Source of the DNA: Sulfuritalea sp.
Lineage (GTDB): Bacteria > Pseudomonadota > Gammaproteobacteria > Burkholderiales > Rhodocyclaceae
NCBI GenBank assembly: GCA_021738105.1
Contig: JAIPCS010000139.1
Location: 1 to 8,681 of the forward strand
DNA: 8,681 bases
Reading direction: 5' to 3'
How positions within the stretch are numbered: the stretch's first letter is position 1; each line of letters starts with the position of its first letter. The translations under genes were made by a program, and so were the position numbers. Below the pieces are notes generated by a model, which did not search any database, was not told the DNA's origin, and saw only the letters and a program-made list of their open reading frames with translations. Shown here one piece after another: positions 7,156-8,681 of the stretch.

Positions 7156-8681
7156 ATGCGCATCGTTTGCCTGGGCGGAGGTCCCGCCGGTCTGTATTTT
7201 TCGATTTTGATGAAAAAGGCCAATCCCGCCTGCGACATCACGGTGATCGAGCGCAACAAGGCAGATAGTACCTTTGGCTGGGGAATCGTGTTTTCGGACA
7301 AGACCATGGATGGTTTCCGCCAGGACGATCCCAAGGTGGTCGAGGAAATCGAGCGCAATTTTCATCATTGGGACAACGTCGACGTGTTCTTCAAAAAGCG
7401 GCGGATCGTCTCCGGCGGTCATGGATTTTGCGGCATTGGCCGTTTGAAGCTGCTACAGATTTTTCAGGCGCGCGCTCTCGAACTGGGAGTCAAGCTGCAA
7501 TTCGAGTCCGAATTCAGGGATCCGGACGATTACTCCAGAGAATACGATCTGGTCATCGGTTCCGATGGTGTGAATTCAACTACTCGAAGAAAGCACGAGA
7601 GCCATTTCAATCCGCGCATTGACGTGCGCAAGTGCCGCTTCATCTGGCTGGGTACCAAGAAAAAGCTGGATGCGTTCACCTTTGCCTTCAAGCAGACCGA
7701 GCACGGCTGGTTCAACCTTCATGCCTACCAGTTCAACGAAGAGTGGGCGACTTTCATTGTCGAGACGCCCGAAGATACCTGGCTCAAGGCCGGTATCGAC
7801 AAGATGGAGCCGGACCAGTCGATTGCTTTCTGCGAGGAACTTTTTGCAGATTTGCTCGATGGCAGCAAGTTGATCTCCAATGCGACTCACTTGCGCGGAT
7901 CGGCGGTTTGGCTCAAGTTCAATCGGGTACTTTGCGAACGCTGGTTCAAGGACAACATCGTACTGTTGGGTGACGCGGCGCATACAGCCCACTTCACCAT
8001 TGGTTCCGGTACCAAGTTGGCAATGGAAGACGCGGCGGCACTGGTCAAGGTAATGAGCAGCACGGAAGGCGATGTGCCGACACGACTGGCGCGCTATCAG
8101 TCGGAACGCGAGATTGAAGCACTCAAACTGCAAAGCGCGGCGCGCAATCGCATGACCTGGTTCGAGGATGTCGAGCGCTATGTCGGCATGGAGCCGGAAC
8201 AGTTTGCCTTTGCCGTGCTTACCGGCAGTCAGCGCGTTGGTCACGCCAACCAGAAGTTGCGCGACTCGGCCTACACAGACGATTTTGATCGCTGGTTTGC
8301 GGCCAGAAGCGGGCTGCCCTTATCCAAGGCTGCTGTACCGGTGCCTCCGATGTTTACTCCCTTCAAGCTGCGTGAAATGACACTGAGCAATCGCGTCGTC
8401 GTGTCGCCGATGTGCATGTACTCTGCTCAAGAAGGCATGCCCGGAGATTTCCACCTGGTGCACTACGGCAGTCGCGGCATGGGCGGGGCGGCGCTGATCG
8501 TTACCGAAATGACCTGTGTCTCCCCCGATGCGCGCATTACGCCCGGATGCACCGGTATCTGGAACGATGGACAGATGGATGCCTGGAAGCGCATTGTTGC
8601 CTATGTTCATGCCAATGGCGACACCAGGATTTCGATGCAGATCGGTCACGCTGGACGCAAGGGTTCCACCCGGCTTGCCTG
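7156..8681 (+). CDS. Fused FAD monooxygenase / Old Yellow Enzyme-type reductase (anthraniloyl-CoA or salicylyl-CoA hydroxylase type), C-terminus beyond window
   Basis: The first 508 codons of a two-domain flavoprotein are present; family members run to roughly 770 residues, so about a third is cut off. Domain one (about 1-390) is a single-component aromatic hydroxylase. It has the dinucleotide motif GGGPAG (7-12), ribose-binding Glu32 in TVIERN, the DG motif LVIGSDGVNSTTR (131-143, Asp137), and the flavin ribityl motif LLGDAAHTAHFTIGSG (270-285, Asp273). Domain two begins near 397 (PPMFTPFKL) and is an FMN-dependent Old Yellow Enzyme barrel of the YqjM type. It shows SPMCMYSA (417-424; Cys420, Tyr422), HYGSRGMGGAALIVTEMT and QIGHAGRKGS (495-504). 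The substrate-binding His pair should lie past the edge. This architecture is known from 2-aminobenzoyl-CoA monooxygenase/reductase of Azoarcus evansii and from proteins annotated as salicylyl-CoA 5-hydroxylase/oxidoreductase. The exact substrate cannot be settled here. It has its own promoter, divergent from rmlB. Confidence 0.9.
   Translation, partial: MRIVCLGGGPAGLYFSILMKKANPACDITVIERNKADSTFGWGIVFSDKTMDGFRQDDPKVVEEIERNFHHWDNVDVFFKKRRIVSGGHGFCGIGRLKLLQIFQARALELGVKLQFESEFRDPDDYSREYDLVIGSDGVNSTTRRKHESHFNPRIDVRKCRFIWLGTKKKLDAFTFAFKQTEHGWFNLHAYQFNEEWATFIVETPEDTWLKAGIDKMEPDQSIAFCEELFADLLDGSKLISNATHLRGSAVWLKFNRVLCERWFKDNIVLLGDAAHTAHFTIGSGTKLAMEDAAALVKVMSSTEGDVPTRLARYQSEREIEALKLQSAARNRMTWFEDVERYVGMEPEQFAFAVLTGSQRVGHANQKLRDSAYTDDFDRWFAARSGLPLSKAAVPVPPMFTPFKLREMTLSNRVVVSPMCMYSAQEGMPGDFHLVHYGSRGMGGAALIVTEMTCVSPDARITPGCTGIWNDGQMDAWKRIVAYVHANGDTRISMQIGHAGRKGSTRLA

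Noticed and set aside
7576..8244. Minus-strand open frame of 222 codons opposite the flavoenzyme
   Set aside because: The plus-strand frame here contains the DG and GD flavin motifs in order, and the antisense translation shows no family features. It is a shadow frame.
1..8681. Search for tRNA or rRNA genes, CRISPR repeats, insertion sequences, att sites or strong terminators
   Set aside because: Nothing convincing was seen by eye. Genes fill the window except for 6943-7155 and two gaps of about 20 bases, and no long repeats or transposase-like frames appear.

Overview
The window (8681 bases, moderately GC-rich by eye) looks like chromosomal DNA of a Gram-negative proteobacterium, most likely a betaproteobacterium. 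This is inferred from the style of ParE and ParC, from a four-gene dTDP-L-rhamnose operon, and from a flavin monooxygenase/Old Yellow Enzyme fusion of the kind known from aerobic CoA-thioester degradation of aromatic acids. No database search was possible, so the taxonomic call is tentative.

The left three quarters (1-6942) are entirely minus-strand genes. In transcription order they are rmlB (6942-5875), rmlA (5878-4985), rmlC (4988-4446), rmlD (4449-3583), parE (3560-1584) and parC (1562 to beyond base 1, C-terminal part missing). The four rml genes are joined by 4-base ATGA stop/start overlaps. They encode the complete route from glucose-1-phosphate to dTDP-L-rhamnose, a precursor for O-antigen, capsule or other glycans. 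Only 22 bases separate rmlD from parE and 21 separate parE from parC, with no visible terminator. The two topoisomerase IV subunits may therefore be co-transcribed with the sugar-nucleotide genes.

Bases 6943-7155 are the only real intergenic stretch, and it is divergent. It holds a good sigma70-like promoter and a strong ribosome binding site for the plus-strand gene, two short inverted repeats, and a weak promoter candidate for rmlB. It also holds a puzzling minus-strand reading frame that ends exactly in an ATGA overlap with rmlB.

The right end (7156-8681, plus strand, open at the edge) encodes the first 508 residues of a two-domain flavoenzyme. An N-terminal FAD aromatic-hydroxylase domain is fused to a C-terminal FMN Old Yellow Enzyme-type reductase domain. 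This matches the 2-aminobenzoyl-CoA monooxygenase/reductase and 'salicylyl-CoA 5-hydroxylase/oxidoreductase' type.

Most of the window is well-understood housekeeping and sugar-nucleotide metabolism. I see no strong evidence of an undescribed multi-gene system, mobile element, CRISPR array or RNA gene. The points most worth a second look are the operon architecture (rmlBACD running into parE-parC), the reading frame upstream of rmlB, the divergent control region, and the fused flavoenzyme.
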